Below, one piece after another: positions 9,183-17,811 of a stretch of 36,802 bases of DNA (the stretch's first letter is position 1; each line of letters begins with the position of its first letter). The stretch is from positions 1-36,802 of the forward strand of contig JAQBQD010000131.1 in assembly GCA_028287185.1 (NCBI GenBank). Reading direction: 5' to 3'. The stretch is from Gemmatimonadota bacterium (GTDB taxonomy: Bacteria; Gemmatimonadota; Gemmatimonadetes; Longimicrobiales; Longimicrobiaceae). The notes below the pieces were generated by a model. The model did no database searches. It had not been told where the DNA came from and worked only from the letters and a program-made list of their open reading frames with translations. The position numbers and the translations under genes were made by a program.

Positions 9183-9211
9183 AAGCTACGCGGCCCCTCG
9201 CCACGCGTCAA
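9183..9211 (-). promoter_or_regulatory. Promoter of the helical lipoprotein
   Basis: On the minus strand TTGACG (9206-9211), a 17-base spacer and TAGCTT (9183-9188) give a start about 40 bases before the ATG at 9137. It is back-to-back with the tetR promoter, the two -35 elements being 30 bases apart. Confidence 0.6.
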
Positions 9212-9241
9212 TCCCGGGGGTGGCCGCGGCGCTCGCGCGAC

Positions 9242-9269
9242 TTGACACGGGGGGTGGCGAAGGTAGCTT
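9242..9269 (+). promoter_or_regulatory. Promoter of the TetR-family regulator
   Basis: A perfect -35 TTGACA (9242-9247) is followed after 16 bases by TAGCTT (9264-9269). Transcription would start near 9276, inside the inverted repeat at 9272-9292, and the ATG follows at 9317. Confidence 0.65.
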
Positions 9270-9271
9270 AT

Positions 9272-9292
9272 CGGACGTTCGATCCACGTCCG
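9272..9292. promoter_or_regulatory. Candidate operator (inverted repeat)
   Basis: CGGACGT (9272-9278) and ACGTCCG (9286-9292) are perfect 7-base inverted repeats with a 7-base spacer. They lie over the predicted start of transcription of the TetR-family gene, as expected for an autorepressor site. I found no second copy in front of the thiolase by eye. Confidence 0.45.
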
Positions 9293-9316
9293 CGAAACGA
9301 CACCCGACAGCGCAGA

Positions 9317-9979
9317 ATGAGCGAAGAACGGACCGCGTACGACGAGAAGCTGGAAAGCATCCTCCGCACCGCCGCGGCGATCTTCGCCGAGAAGGGCTAT
9401 CACCAGGCCAGCATCCGCGACATCGCGCGCGCCACGCGGGTCAGCCTTTCCGGCCTGTACTACTACTTCAGCAGCAAGGAAGAGCTTCTCTTCCTCATCC
9501 AGGACCACGCGTTCGGCACCCTGCTGGCCAACCTGGAGCGCCTCATCGACGGCGTGGACGACCCGCACCGGGCGCTGCGGCTGCTCATGGAGAACCACCT
9601 CCGCTACTTCGTCGTCAACATGGCGGAGATGAAGGTGCTGTCGCACGAGGCCGACTCGCTGTCCGGCGAGTACCGGCAGCGCGTGAACGCCAAGAAGCGG
9701 CGCCTCACCGAGATCGCCATGGGCGTCCTGCGCGACCTTCGCCCCGCGGGCGACGTGGATCTCCGCGTGGCGGCGTTCTCGCTTTTCGGCATGATGAACT
9801 GGCTCTACAACTGGTATCGCCCGGACCGCGACGTGCCCGTGGACCAGCTCATCGAGGACATGAACCGCATCTTCCTCCAGGGCTTCCTGCCGCAGGGCAC
9901 CAAGATCCCCAAGGGCCTGGACGAGGGCATCGCGGGCGAGCTGGAGCCCATGTGGCCCAGCGCGCCGGTCGAGGAGTAG
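9317..9979 (+). CDS. TetR/AcrR-family transcriptional regulator
   Basis: This 220-residue protein has the TetR architecture: an N-terminal helix-turn-helix domain (about 10-57, with [18 protein letters not shown] and the recognition region [16 protein letters not shown]) and a helical ligand-binding domain to the end. The first ATG fitting the family start is 9317; upstream sequence in frame overlaps the promoter. The Shine-Dalgarno is weak. It precedes a thiolase and a 3-hydroxyacyl-CoA dehydrogenase on the same strand, so by context it probably responds to an acyl-CoA, like FadR- or PaaR-type TetR repressors. The ligand is inferred only. Confidence 0.88.
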   Translation: MSEERTAYDEKLESILRTAAAIFAEKGYHQASIRDIARATRVSLSGLYYYFSSKEELLFLIQDHAFGTLLANLERLIDGVDDPHRALRLLMENHLRYFVVNMAEMKVLSHEADSLSGEYRQRVNAKKRRLTEIAMGVLRDLRPAGDVDLRVAAFSLFGMMNWLYNWYRPDRDVPVDQLIEDMNRIFLQGFLPQGTKIPKGLDEGIAGELEPMWPSAPVEE

Positions 9980-10350
9980 CGCGCGACGCGAACACCCGAC
10001 CGCATCTTGGGGGATGGGCCGGCCCCACTCGTCCGTCCCCCCGCGTCGCAACCGGGCTTCGCGGATTGAGTCTGCGACGGTCGGTGCCGGACACCGGTGA
10101 GTGGCAGGCAGAGGGTCCGCGACAGGGACGCGCGAACCGTCTCCGCGATGGTGAGTGGCGGGCACCGGCGCGAGCCCTCGGGATGAATCCCGGGGCTGCA
10201 ACGACCATCCGCCCCACCTACGTGGGGCTGTATCCGCGCGGCAACGGCCGTCCGCGCGGAGCCGCTGTACTTCCCCTCTCTCACGTGGGGCGAGGGAGCG
10301 AGCCCAAGCGAGAGGGCGAGGAGGTCCCCTCCCCCGCCATCCACCCAGCG
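9980..10350. repeat. Hairpin-rich gap before the thiolase gene
   Basis: This 371-base gap has no gene I can support. It contains GGTGAGTGGC(A/G)GGCA twice (10096-10110 and 10150-10164, one mismatch) and a series of stem-loops. These are an imperfect one at 10173-10197, GCCCCAC/GTGGGGC at 10211-10228, and a 9-bp stem 10233-10241 with 10252-10260. The arrangement resembles a REP-like extragenic element or a structured leader. No clear promoter for the thiolase was found. Confidence 0.35.
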
Positions 10351-11553
10351 ATGCCCCAGCCCGAAGCCTTCATCCTCGACGCCTGCCGGACGCCCGTGGG
10401 CCGTTACGGAGGCGCGCTCGCGTCCGTGCGGCCGGACGACCTCGCGGCGACGGTCGTCCGCGCGCTGGTGCGGCGCACGGGAATCGACCCGGCGGCGATC
10501 GACGACGTGATCCTGGGCTGCGCCAACCAGGCGGGCGAGGACGCGCGGAACGTGGCGCGGATGGCGGGGCTGCTCGCCGGGCTGCCCGTCACGGTGCCGG
10601 GGCAGACCATCAACCGCCTCTGCGGCTCGGGGATGGAGGCGGTGCGCAGCGCCTTCCACGCCGTCCGCGCGGGCGAGGGCGAGGTGTTCGTGGCGGGCGG
10701 CGTGGAGTGCATGTCGCGCGCGCCGTGGGTCACGCTCAAGCCGTCGGAGGCCTTCCCGCGCGGCGCGCCGGAGACGGCCGACTCCGCGCTGGGCTGGCGC
10801 TTCACCAACCCGCGCTTCCCGCCGGAATGGACGGTGTCGATGGGCGAGACGGCGGAGAACGTCGCCGAGCGCCACGGCATCTCCCGCGCGGACCAGGACG
10901 CCTTCGCGCTCGCCAGCCAGCGCCGCGCCGCCGAGGCCGCCGCATCCAACGACTTCGCGGCCGAGATCGTCCCGGTGGAGGTGCCCGGCCGCCGCGGCGA
11001 GACCATCGTCGTCGACCGCGACGAGCACCCGCGCCCGGATACCACGCCGGAATCGATCGCGAAGCTGCGGCCTGCCTTCCGCGAGGGTGGCAGTGTCACC
11101 GCGGGCAATGCCTCCGGCCTCAACGACGGCGCCGCCGCCCTGCTCGTCGCCTCGGCCGATGCGGCGGAGAGGCTCGGGGTCCGCCCCATCGCCCGCATCC
11201 TCGCGAGCGCCGTCGCCGGGGTGGCGCCGGACGTCATGGGCGTCGGCCCCGTGCCCGCCGTGCGCCTCGCGCTCCAACGCGCCGGGCTTACGGTGGGAGA
11301 CATCGGCCTGGTGGAGCTGAACGAGGCCTTCGCGGCGCAGGCGCTGGCCTGCATCCGGGAACTGGGGATGGCCCCGGAGACCGTCAACGTGTCCGGCGGC
11401 GGGATCGCGCTGGGGCACCCGCTAGGCTCGTCCGGCGCGCGCATCCTGGCCACGCTGGTCCACGGCATGCGCCGCCGCGGCGTGCGCTACGGCCTGGCGA
11501 CCATGTGCATCGGGGTCGGCCAGGGTATCGCCATGGTCGTCGAATCCGCCTGA
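10351..11553 (+). CDS. Acetyl-CoA C-acyltransferase (thiolase)
   Basis: This 400-residue thiolase cleaves 3-oxoacyl-CoA with CoA, or runs in reverse. The active-site cysteine C91 lies in [12 protein letters not shown]356 in [13 protein letters not shown] and the second cysteine C386 in TMCIGVGQG. The opening [20 protein letters not shown] is especially like 3-oxoadipyl-CoA thiolases (PcaF/PaaJ), but substrate range cannot be decided from sequence alone. The ATG at 10351 fits the family start. The 3-hydroxyacyl-CoA dehydrogenase follows about 215 bases later, giving the last two steps of a beta-oxidation spiral. Confidence 0.93.
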   Translation: MPQPEAFILDACRTPVGRYGGALASVRPDDLAATVVRALVRRTGIDPAAIDDVILGCANQAGEDARNVARMAGLLAGLPVTVPGQTINRLCGSGMEAVRSAFHAVRAGEGEVFVAGGVECMSRAPWVTLKPSEAFPRGAPETADSALGWRFTNPRFPPEWTVSMGETAENVAERHGISRADQDAFALASQRRAAEAAASNDFAAEIVPVEVPGRRGETIVVDRDEHPRPDTTPESIAKLRPAFREGGSVTAGNASGLNDGAAALLVASADAAERLGVRPIARILASAVAGVAPDVMGVGPVPAVRLALQRAGLTVGDIGLVELNEAFAAQALACIRELGMAPETVNVSGGGIALGHPLGSSGARILATLVHGMRRRGVRYGLATMCIGVGQGIAMVVESA

Positions 11554-11725
11554 GCGCACTGGACAACCGCGGCCCCGCCCGATACCCTTCCCTCCCGCGC
11601 AAAGCCGACCGAACGCCGTCAGCGGATCGATGGCGCCGCGTCGTCCGCGCCGCGGAATCCCGCTCCGCACCAAGACCCGCGTCCTCCGCCAGCCCCCGCA
11701 TGAGACACCCCTATGCCCGCGTGCG

Positions 11726-11763
11726 GGAGTCAGGGGCCGGGGGTACCGGCCATCCCCGACTCC
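11726..11763. other. Hairpin just before the 3-hydroxyacyl-CoA dehydrogenase
   Basis: The outer arms GGAGTC/GACTCC (11726-11731 with 11758-11763) enclose GGGG/CCCC and CCGG/CCGG pairings, forming a bulged stem-loop. It ends six bases before a GTG at 11770 and lies inside the longer reading frame that begins at 11713, which argues that the coding region starts after it. Confidence 0.3.
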
Positions 11764-11769
11764 GCCGAC

Positions 11770-12663
11770 GTGTCCGCCCATCGCAAGCTCGAGGACGTCC
11801 GCATCGAAACCGTCGCCGTGATCGGTGCCGGCACGATGGGCGCGGGCATCGCGCAGGTCTGCGCCGCCGCGGGATTCCGCACGCACCTCCACGACGCGCC
11901 GGACGTGCTGGAGCGCGCGCTGGAGCGCATCCGCCGAACGCTGGACGGCGGGGTCCAGCGCGGCAAGGTGACGCCGGAGCAGCGCGACGCAGCCCTCGCC
12001 CGCCTCGACGCATCCCCCGACTTCGCGGGTACCGTGCGCGAGGCGGATCTGGTCATCGAAGCCGTGCCGGAGGACCTGACGCTGAAGGCGGAGCTGTTCG
12101 GCTGCCTCGCGAGCGCGGCGCCGGACCACGCGGTCCTCGCCACGAACACCTCGTCGCTCAGCGTCGCGCAGATCGCGGCGGCGACGGGACAGCCGTCTCG
12201 CGTGGTCGGCCTGCACTTCTTCAACCCCGCGCACGTCATGCGGCTGGTGGAGGTGGTCCGCGGCCCCGAGACGGGCGACGCCACGCTCTCCGCCGCGCTG
12301 GATTTCGTCCGCTCGCTGGGCAAGGAGCCCATCGTGGTCAGCGACTCGCCGGGCTTTGCGTCGTCGCGCATGGGCATCGTGCTGGGGCTGGAGGCCATGC
12401 GCATGGTGGAGCAGGGCGTCGCCACGGCGCAGGACATCGACAAGGCGATGGAGCTGGGATACAACCACCCCATGGGGCCCCTGCGCCTGACCGATCACGT
12501 GGGCCTCGACGTCCGCCTGGACATCGCCGACTACCTGCATGCCACCCTCGGCGGCGACCAGTACCGCGCCCCCGACGTGCTCCGCCGCATGGTCGCCGAC
12601 GGCAAGCTGGGCAGAAAGACCGGCCAGGGCTTCTACGCGTGGGATACCGACACGTCCGGCTGA
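11770..12663 (+). CDS. 3-hydroxyacyl-CoA dehydrogenase (3-hydroxybutyryl-CoA dehydrogenase type)
   Basis: This monofunctional NAD-dependent enzyme oxidises 3-hydroxyacyl-CoA to 3-oxoacyl-CoA, the substrate of the thiolase upstream. The N-terminal Rossmann motif GAGTMGAGIAQ and the ATNTSSLS, GLHFFNPAHVMRLVEVV (catalytic His and Glu) and HPMGPLRLTDHVGLD segments are clear. At the position of the usual Asn in GFxxNR it has Ser (GFASSR), as in a subset of this family. I chose GTG 11770 (297 residues), because family similarity starts just after it. An ATG at 11713 would add 19 unrelated residues that overlap a hairpin; neither start has a good ribosome binding site. Confidence 0.9.
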   Translation: MSAHRKLEDVRIETVAVIGAGTMGAGIAQVCAAAGFRTHLHDAPDVLERALERIRRTLDGGVQRGKVTPEQRDAALARLDASPDFAGTVREADLVIEAVPEDLTLKAELFGCLASAAPDHAVLATNTSSLSVAQIAAATGQPSRVVGLHFFNPAHVMRLVEVVRGPETGDATLSAALDFVRSLGKEPIVVSDSPGFASSRMGIVLGLEAMRMVEQGVATAQDIDKAMELGYNHPMGPLRLTDHVGLDVRLDIADYLHATLGGDQYRAPDVLRRMVADGKLGRKTGQGFYAWDTDTSG

Positions 12664-12810
12664 TCCCGTGGTCGAAGCCCGACATCCGATCCCATCCACC
12701 GACCCCCGACCCGACGCGCTCTCCCGCGCAGCGCCGGATTCGGCACCTTCCGCAAGACATCGCCGCGGCGCGTCGTCGCGGCATGCACCGTCACCCGATC
12801 CAGCCTCCCC

Positions 12811-13110
12811 ATGCTCGACACGCTCACGCTCGAGACCTTCCAGCCGCTCGTCGGCCAGCCGTTCGTCGTGTTCGTCGGCGAGGACCGCTTCATGCCCGCC
12901 CACCTCGTCGCGGTGGAGGCGCTCGCGGAAGAAGGCGACACGCGGCGGAAGCGCACGCCGTTCAGCCTGCTCTTCCGCGGGCCGGGCGGCGGGTACCTGC
13001 CGCAGGACGTCTACCGCGTGAAGGGCGGCGAGCTGGAGGAGATGGAGCTGTTCCTGGTGCCGCTGGGCCAGGACGACGACGGCACCATCTACCAGGCCGT
13101 GTTCACCTGA
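12811..13110 (+). CDS. Small conserved protein (DUF6916-like)
   Basis: This 99-residue protein is acidic and beta-rich and has no signal peptide. Its pattern (LETFQPLVGQPF at the start, then a PFSLLFRGP strand, PQDVYRV and LFLVPLGQDDDG near the end) resembles the small uncharacterised DUF6916 family, often near tail-collar or surface genes; that placement is from memory. It is the last plus-strand gene before a strong convergent terminator, so it may be cotranscribed with the thiolase and dehydrogenase, although a 147-base gap precedes it. Function is unknown. Confidence 0.7.
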   Translation: MLDTLTLETFQPLVGQPFVVFVGEDRFMPAHLVAVEALAEEGDTRRKRTPFSLLFRGPGGGYLPQDVYRVKGGELEEMELFLVPLGQDDDGTIYQAVFT

Positions 13111-13131
13111 CCGGGCAGGGGTGAACGCCGG

Positions 13132-13174
13132 AACGGGATCGGGCCGGGGCGTGCAGCCCCGGCCCGATCCCGTT
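13132..13174 (+). terminator. Strong terminator of the plus-strand acyl-CoA block
   Basis: A perfect 18-bp inverted repeat (13132-13149 with 13157-13174), extendable to 19 bp, closes with a short loop. TTT appears at the downstream edge of the stem. It begins 22 bases after the last plus-strand stop codon. Confidence 0.75.
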
Positions 13175-13188
13175 TACGCGCCTCCGTG

Positions 13189-13223
13189 CCCTGCCGGTCC
13201 GCCTCGTGGACGGACCGGCAGGG
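13189..13223 (-). terminator. Terminator of the 1135-residue lipoprotein gene
   Basis: A perfect 13-bp inverted repeat (13189-13201 with 13211-13223) with a 9-base loop lies seven bases past the minus-strand stop at 13230. With 13132-13174 it forms a pair of facing terminators between convergent genes. Confidence 0.65.
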
Positions 13224-13229
13224 GCGCGG

Positions 13230-16200
13230 CTACGGCTGCGCGCAGCCGCCCCCGCCCAGGAAGCCCGGTCCCCCCGTGGAGACCGTGTTCGCCGCCGAGC
13301 CCGTGGGCGAGCCGGCGTTCTGGCCCTGCTCGAACGCCACCACTGCGGCGTTGTCCCCCGCCCCACCGGCGTACCCGGGCAGGCGCACCGTCGTGAGGAA
13401 GCGCTGGCGCAGGCGGAAGTCCGTGCCGGCGGCGCCGCCCGAGCCGGACCCGGCCAGCGAGTTGCCGCTCATTGCCAGGCAGACCTGGTGCGCATCGCCC
13501 GTCGCGGTGCCCGAGTTCAGGTTGATGCCGTTCTTGACGATCGCGGCGGTCCCCGGCTCGGCAATGGTATTGCCGACGAGCGTCGCGTTGAGCGAAGCGT
13601 TGCCGCCCTGTGCCGCGTCGCCCGTCTGGAGCAGGATGCCCTGGTTGTTGTACTGGCGGATCTGGTTGCCGCTCGCCAGCACGGTGAAGCTTCCCCCGCC
13701 CACCGAGACCAGCGAAAGGCCCGAGCCCTGCGCCGAGCCGGAGTTGGGAACGCCGCTCGCGCCCACCACGTTGCTCGAGAGTGTGCCCGAGAACGAGCCG
13801 GTGCCGGCGCCCTTCGCGACGGACAGCGCCGCGCCCAGCGCACCCCGGAACGTGTTCCCGTCCACCAGGTAGGTCAGCGTCGGCGCGCCGGGGCCGGTGC
13901 TGCCCAGCACCACGCCGCCGGCGCCGGGAAGGATGCCGGGCTGCGCGTCGTTGAAGGTGTTGCCCTGCAGCACCACGTCCGAGAGCCCGCCGTTCCGCAG
14001 GTCCAGCGTGAGCAGGTTGGCGCGTGCTCCATTGAACGCAGAGCCCTGCACGGTGGCGTTCAGCCGCGCCGAGCCGGATGCCTCCAGGCGCACGCCGTCG
14101 CGGCCGCTCACCGCGTCGTTCGGCCCGAACACGCTGCCCGTCACCACGAGCCGGTCCAGCACGCCCGACCCGTTCGCGACGCGCAGGTTGTCCACCAGCC
14201 CGCCCGAGACGCTGGAGCCCACGACCGCGGCCGCGCCGGTCAGGCCCGAGAACGACAGGCTGCCCTCCTCGCCCGCCGCGCTGGTGCCGTTCATCCCCGA
14301 CACGGTGGACGACGCCAGGGTGAACCCGTCGATCCCCACCCCGCGCACCGCGAAGTTCGAGAAGCCGTTCAGCTGCAGGGAGTGCAGCTCGGCTCCACGG
14401 GTGGAGGCCAGGTAGATACCCACGCCCGCGGACGTCCCGTCCGCGCCCACCATGTTACGGATCGTCCCGCCGCTGCCCGCGGACCCGTTGCCCGTCACCA
14501 GCAGGCCGCTCACGGCGCCCGTACCGTTCAGCACGATCCCGTTCACGCCGCCGTCGGCCGAGACGCTCTCGAAGGTCAGGCCGCCGCTGCCGACGTCGGT
14601 CGCCAGCACCGACAGCGCCGCGCCGCCCGCCGCCGACAGCACGTTGTGCGGACCCGTCACGATCACCGTGCCGCCGCCCGTGGCGGAGAACGCCGTCCCC
14701 GTCGTGGTCGTCACGTTCAGCCCGCCGCCGCCGAAGCGCACCGTCGTGCCCCCGTTGCCGGCCAGCGTCACGCCGTTCGACGCGCCCGTGCTGAGCGTCT
14801 TGGACGAGCCCGTGAGCTGGACCGTGCCGCCCGAGTTGCCCTGCACCAGGACGCCGCCCGCGTCGTCCGAGATCGCGCCGGACAGGTCCACCGTGCCGCC
14901 TGTCCTTCCGACCACCGAAACCGAGCGGCCGGCGGTGCTGGAGACGCTGCCCGCGTACGACACGTCCGCGTCACCGCCGGCCAGGTCCACGCCCGCCCCC
15001 GCCGCGCCGCCGATGCTGCCGCCTGCGGCCGTGAAGGTGCCCGAGACCGCAGACAGCCGCAGCCCCGCCCCCGCGCTTCCGTTCGACGACACGTTGCTGA
15101 GCGCCACGGCCAGGCTGCCGACCGACAGGTCCACGCCAGGTCCGCCCGTCGCGCCGACCGCCACCTCGCTCGCGATGAACGAGCCGAACCCGCTGCCCGC
15201 GACGCCCGCGCCGGCCGACGACGCCACGCCCAGGCCGCGGAGGGTGTTGCCCGTCGCGAGCTGCACCGCCGCACCCGCGGACGCGCGGCCGACCGTCGGC
15301 GCCATTCCCGCGGCCAGCAGCACCAGCGGCGCGCCGTTCAGGCTCACGATCACGGGGCTCGACACGCCTTGCCCGATCAGCGACTGCCCGGGCTTGAAGG
15401 TGAAGCCCGCGTCCAGCCCGTTCACCGACACGTCGCCGAAGAGCAGGAAGATCGTCTCCCCAGCGGCCGATGCCCCCTCCGCCGCCGCGAGCGTGGCGAA
15501 GGGCGACGCGTCGCGCCCGTCTCCCGGGGCCGCGGCGGTGTTGCGCACGTACCACACGCGCGTCGGCACGTTGAACACCACCTGCGCGGTGTCCGCCGCC
15601 GCCCCGTCCGTCACCACGTACGCCGCGCTGTCCGTGCCCGTGAAGCCGGGCGCGCTCAGGTAGCTCAGGCTCCCGTCCGCCGCGACGGTCACCGTTCCGC
15701 CCCCGGCCGTCGGGAAGGTTCCCGCCACCGCGGAGAGCGCGTTGCCGTCCGGATCCGTGTCGTGCGCCAGCACGCCGGGTGCGGCGATCGGCACCGTGAC
15801 GTTGCCGATGGCCTGGAAGGTGTCGCTCACGGCCACGGGCGGATGGTTCGGCGTCTTCACCACCAGCGTCGCGCTGCCCGACGCGCCGCCGCTGGTGGCC
15901 GTCACCGTCGCCGTGCCGATCGCGACGCCCGTCGCCAGCCCCGTCGCGTCGATCGTCGCCACCGCCGCCGGCGATGCGGACCACGTCACCGGCGCGCCGG
16001 GCAGCGCCGCCCCGTGCAGGTCCGTCACCGTGGCCGTGAACTGCGCCGTCTGGCCCACCGGGATCGTGTCCAGCGCCGGCGACACCACCACGGCGCCGGC
16101 GATGCCCTGCTCGATGCGGAACGAGATCGGGAGTGTGCTCCCGTTCTTCACCACCGCGTACTGCTCCGGGTCCACGTTCTTCTGGTCGCCCCCGCTGCGC

Positions 16201-16637
16201 ACCACCTTCAGGTCCGCGTAGCCCAGCGGCACCGCGCCGCTGAAGACGGTGATCCGGTAGGTGCGGCTGGGGTCCAGCGAGTAGCGCTGCGTCTGGAAGT
16301 TCACGTGGTACTTCTGACCGCCCGCGTCCAGCTTCACCGCGTCGGGGCCCGAGCCGCCGCTCACGAAGGTGGCGACGGTGGCCCCGCACACGGCGCCCGA
16401 GAGCTGGCAGACCTCCACGCGGGGCGAGAGCGCCGCGTCGAAGGTACCCGAGAAGGCGGCGGGCGCCTTGACCACGGGGGGAAGGAAGTAGAAGTGCGAT
16501 GGGCCGCCGGCGTGTGCGGCGTCCGCGATGGTCATCGCGGGGCCCTGGTCGGGGGCGACGGAGGGTGCGGTCGGCTCGCTGCACGCGAAGGCGAGCAGGA
16601 CGGCGGCGGCACCGGTCAGGTGCATCAGACGGGGCAT
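13230..16637 (-). CDS. Large beta-helix surface lipoprotein with Ig-like domains
   Basis: This 1135-residue protein starts with a lipoprotein signal peptide (lipobox LAFAC, C19). Residues about 46-175 form a cysteine-containing beta module (HFYFLPPVV ... LPISFRIEQG) that I cannot name. A BIG2-like Ig domain (about 180-260) and a cadherin/VCBS-like domain (about 265-355, DTDPDGNALSAV, GFTGTDSAAYVVTDG) follow. From VWYVRNT (361) to the end is a long glycine/serine/asparagine-rich right-handed beta-helix with repeated NG-turns, ending in RFLTTVRLPGY ... GGPGF ... CAQP. The C-terminal half is paralogous to that of the 1930-residue protein at 19499-25291. I chose ATG 16637 for the lipoprotein signal and an upstream GAGG motif. 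An adhesin or polysaccharide-binding role is inferred; no enzymatic motif is seen. Confidence 0.85.
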   Translation of the reverse strand: MPRLMHLTGAAAVLLAFACSEPTAPSVAPDQGPAMTIADAAHAGGPSHFYFLPPVVKAPAAFSGTFDAALSPRVEVCQLSGAVCGATVATFVSGGSGPDAVKLDAGGQKYHVNFQTQRYSLDPSRTYRITVFSGAVPLGYADLKVVRSGGDQKNVDPEQYAVVKNGSTLPISFRIEQGIAGAVVVSPALDTIPVGQTAQFTATVTDLHGAALPGAPVTWSASPAAVATIDATGLATGVAIGTATVTATSGGASGSATLVVKTPNHPPVAVSDTFQAIGNVTVPIAAPGVLAHDTDPDGNALSAVAGTFPTAGGGTVTVAADGSLSYLSAPGFTGTDSAAYVVTDGAAADTAQVVFNVPTRVWYVRNTAAAPGDGRDASPFATLAAAEGASAAGETIFLLFGDVSVNGLDAGFTFKPGQSLIGQGVSSPVIVSLNGAPLVLLAAGMAPTVGRASAGAAVQLATGNTLRGLGVASSAGAGVAGSGFGSFIASEVAVGATGGPGVDLSVGSLAVALSNVSSNGSAGAGLRLSAVSGTFTAAGGSIGGAAGAGVDLAGGDADVSYAGSVSSTAGRSVSVVGRTGGTVDLSGAISDDAGGVLVQGNSGGTVQLTGSSKTLSTGASNGVTLAGNGGTTVRFGGGGLNVTTTTGTAFSATGGGTVIVTGPHNVLSAAGGAALSVLATDVGSGGLTFESVSADGGVNGIVLNGTGAVSGLLVTGNGSAGSGGTIRNMVGADGTSAGVGIYLASTRGAELHSLQLNGFSNFAVRGVGIDGFTLASSTVSGMNGTSAAGEEGSLSFSGLTGAAAVVGSSVSGGLVDNLRVANGSGVLDRLVVTGSVFGPNDAVSGRDGVRLEASGSARLNATVQGSAFNGARANLLTLDLRNGGLSDVVLQGNTFNDAQPGILPGAGGVVLGSTGPGAPTLTYLVDGNTFRGALGAALSVAKGAGTGSFSGTLSSNVVGASGVPNSGSAQGSGLSLVSVGGGSFTVLASGNQIRQYNNQGILLQTGDAAQGGNASLNATLVGNTIAEPGTAAIVKNGINLNSGTATGDAHQVCLAMSGNSLAGSGSGGAAGTDFRLRQRFLTTVRLPGYAGGAGDNAAVVAFEQGQNAGSPTGSAANTVSTGGPGFLGGGGCAQP

Positions 16638-17012
16638 GGTCCAGACCTCGTGGGGAAGGGATGGGATCAGGATCGTAACGCGCCATCCGTCAAACCGAGC
16701 GCACGGCCCGAAGGGCCAGCTCGCGACTCGAAAGGGATGGCGGGGAACGGGGTCCGAAGCAGGGTGGGAAAGCGCGCTGACGAAGCGCGACCCCGCATGA
16801 ACCCATACCTTTCCAGGCAAACCCCGGACCCTCGCCAGAGCGCTGAGTGGACGCAGCGATAAGGGTTTACGGACGAACAGCTTATCGGTGAATCTGGCTC
16901 ATCGCGCACGCCTGCACGCGCCGGGAAGTGGGACGTGCCCGCCCCACTACGATGCCACAGCCCCGCCGGCGACCGCGTGCCAGACCGCGAAGCGGGCGCA
17001 ATCGAACGGCAG
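16638..17012. other. Upstream region of the large lipoprotein, no gene recognised
   Basis: A -35-like TTGACG lies on the minus strand at 16688-16693, but no acceptable -10 follows at normal spacing. Otherwise I see only GC-rich sequence with short AT-richer patches near 16860-16890. Confidence 0.25.
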
Positions 17013-17048
17013 AAAAACGGGCAGGCTTCCCCGGAGGAAAGCCTGCCC
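17013..17048 (-). terminator. Classical intrinsic terminator of the GNAT/tail-collar operon
   Basis: A 10-bp stem (17019-17028 with 17039-17048) with a 10-base loop is followed on the minus strand by CCG and five T residues (17013-17017). It is the clearest intrinsic terminator in the window and closes the gene string 19388 to 17185. Confidence 0.85.
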
Positions 17049-17184
17049 CATCGGCCCGTCATCCCGCCCAGCCGAGCTCGGTCGACCCCTCCGCAGAATC
17101 AGCGGCAGGCGGGCGCACCGACGATGACCGGCACAGGCCCCTCTGCTCGTCGCCCCAAGGTTCGACACGTTCACCGGTGCTGCG

Positions 17185-17745
17185 TCAGGCCGGCGTCGAC
17201 GTTCCGCCGACCGGTCGCTGCATCAGCAGGTACACACCCTTCTCCTCCTTCAGCACGAACCCGAGGCGTTCGTACAGCCGGCGCGCGGGGTTGAACACCT
17301 CCACGTGGATGGTCACCGGCCGGGCCGACGCGTCGCCTTCCGCGAACAGCTCGCGGAAGAACGCCGTGCCCACGCCGCCGCTGCGGAAGCCGGGGAGCAG
17401 CGCGATGTCCACCACGCGGATCTCCTTCTCCCAGCGGGCCACGTACAGCCGCCCGATGGGCAGGCCGTCGCGCTCGACCACGTCGAACGTCGTGTTCGTG
17501 TAGTTCGCCCGCCAGTGATCGCGCTGGGCGGCGAACTGCTGGGCCACGAACTCCGCCTTCTGCTCGTCCGTCCAGGGCACGGCCGCCAACTCCGGCGCGC
17601 GCACGCTCGCGTACAGGCCCAGCAGGAACGGCTCGTCCTCGTCGCGCACCGGGCGCAGGGTGATGCCAGGGGGTGGAATGGGCTCCTCCGGAGGTGGATC
17701 GTGGACGCGAGATGGAAGGCGCCAGGTGGTCTGCCGGTGGCGCAT
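17185..17745 (-). CDS. GNAT-family N-acetyltransferase
   Basis: This 186-residue acetyltransferase belongs to the GNAT superfamily, which transfers acetyl from acetyl-CoA to an amine. Residues from about 28 match the family (GITLRPVRDEDEPFL). The acetyl-CoA pyrophosphate loop is RSGGVG (about 121-126) after VVDIALLPGF, and the C-terminal motif NPARRLYERLGF (about 152-163) is intact. The first 25 residues are proline-rich and outside the family core, so a later start is possible, but the ATG at 17745 is the only clear one. It lies 66 bases behind three tail-collar genes and is probably cotranscribed, so a modification of those proteins or of a related surface molecule is conceivable. The substrate is unknown. 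Confidence 0.88.
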   Translation of the reverse strand: MRHRQTTWRLPSRVHDPPPEEPIPPPGITLRPVRDEDEPFLLGLYASVRAPELAAVPWTDEQKAEFVAQQFAAQRDHWRANYTNTTFDVVERDGLPIGRLYVARWEKEIRVVDIALLPGFRSGGVGTAFFRELFAEGDASARPVTIHVEVFNPARRLYERLGFVLKEEKGVYLLMQRPVGGTSTPA

Positions 17746-17811
17746 AGGGGGCGCGCGAAGGCCGGAGAGAGTCGCCGACCCGCGACCCTCCCCGGCCTGT
17801 CGTGCGGGGTG

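Noticed and set aside
16688..16693. Promoter of the 1135-residue lipoprotein from TTGACG
   Set aside because: No acceptable -10 hexamer lies 15-19 bases downstream.
16879..16887. A second copy of the AGCTTATCGG sequence seen at the tetR promoter
   Set aside because: The match is short, lacks the inverted repeat and any -35 element, and is probably chance.
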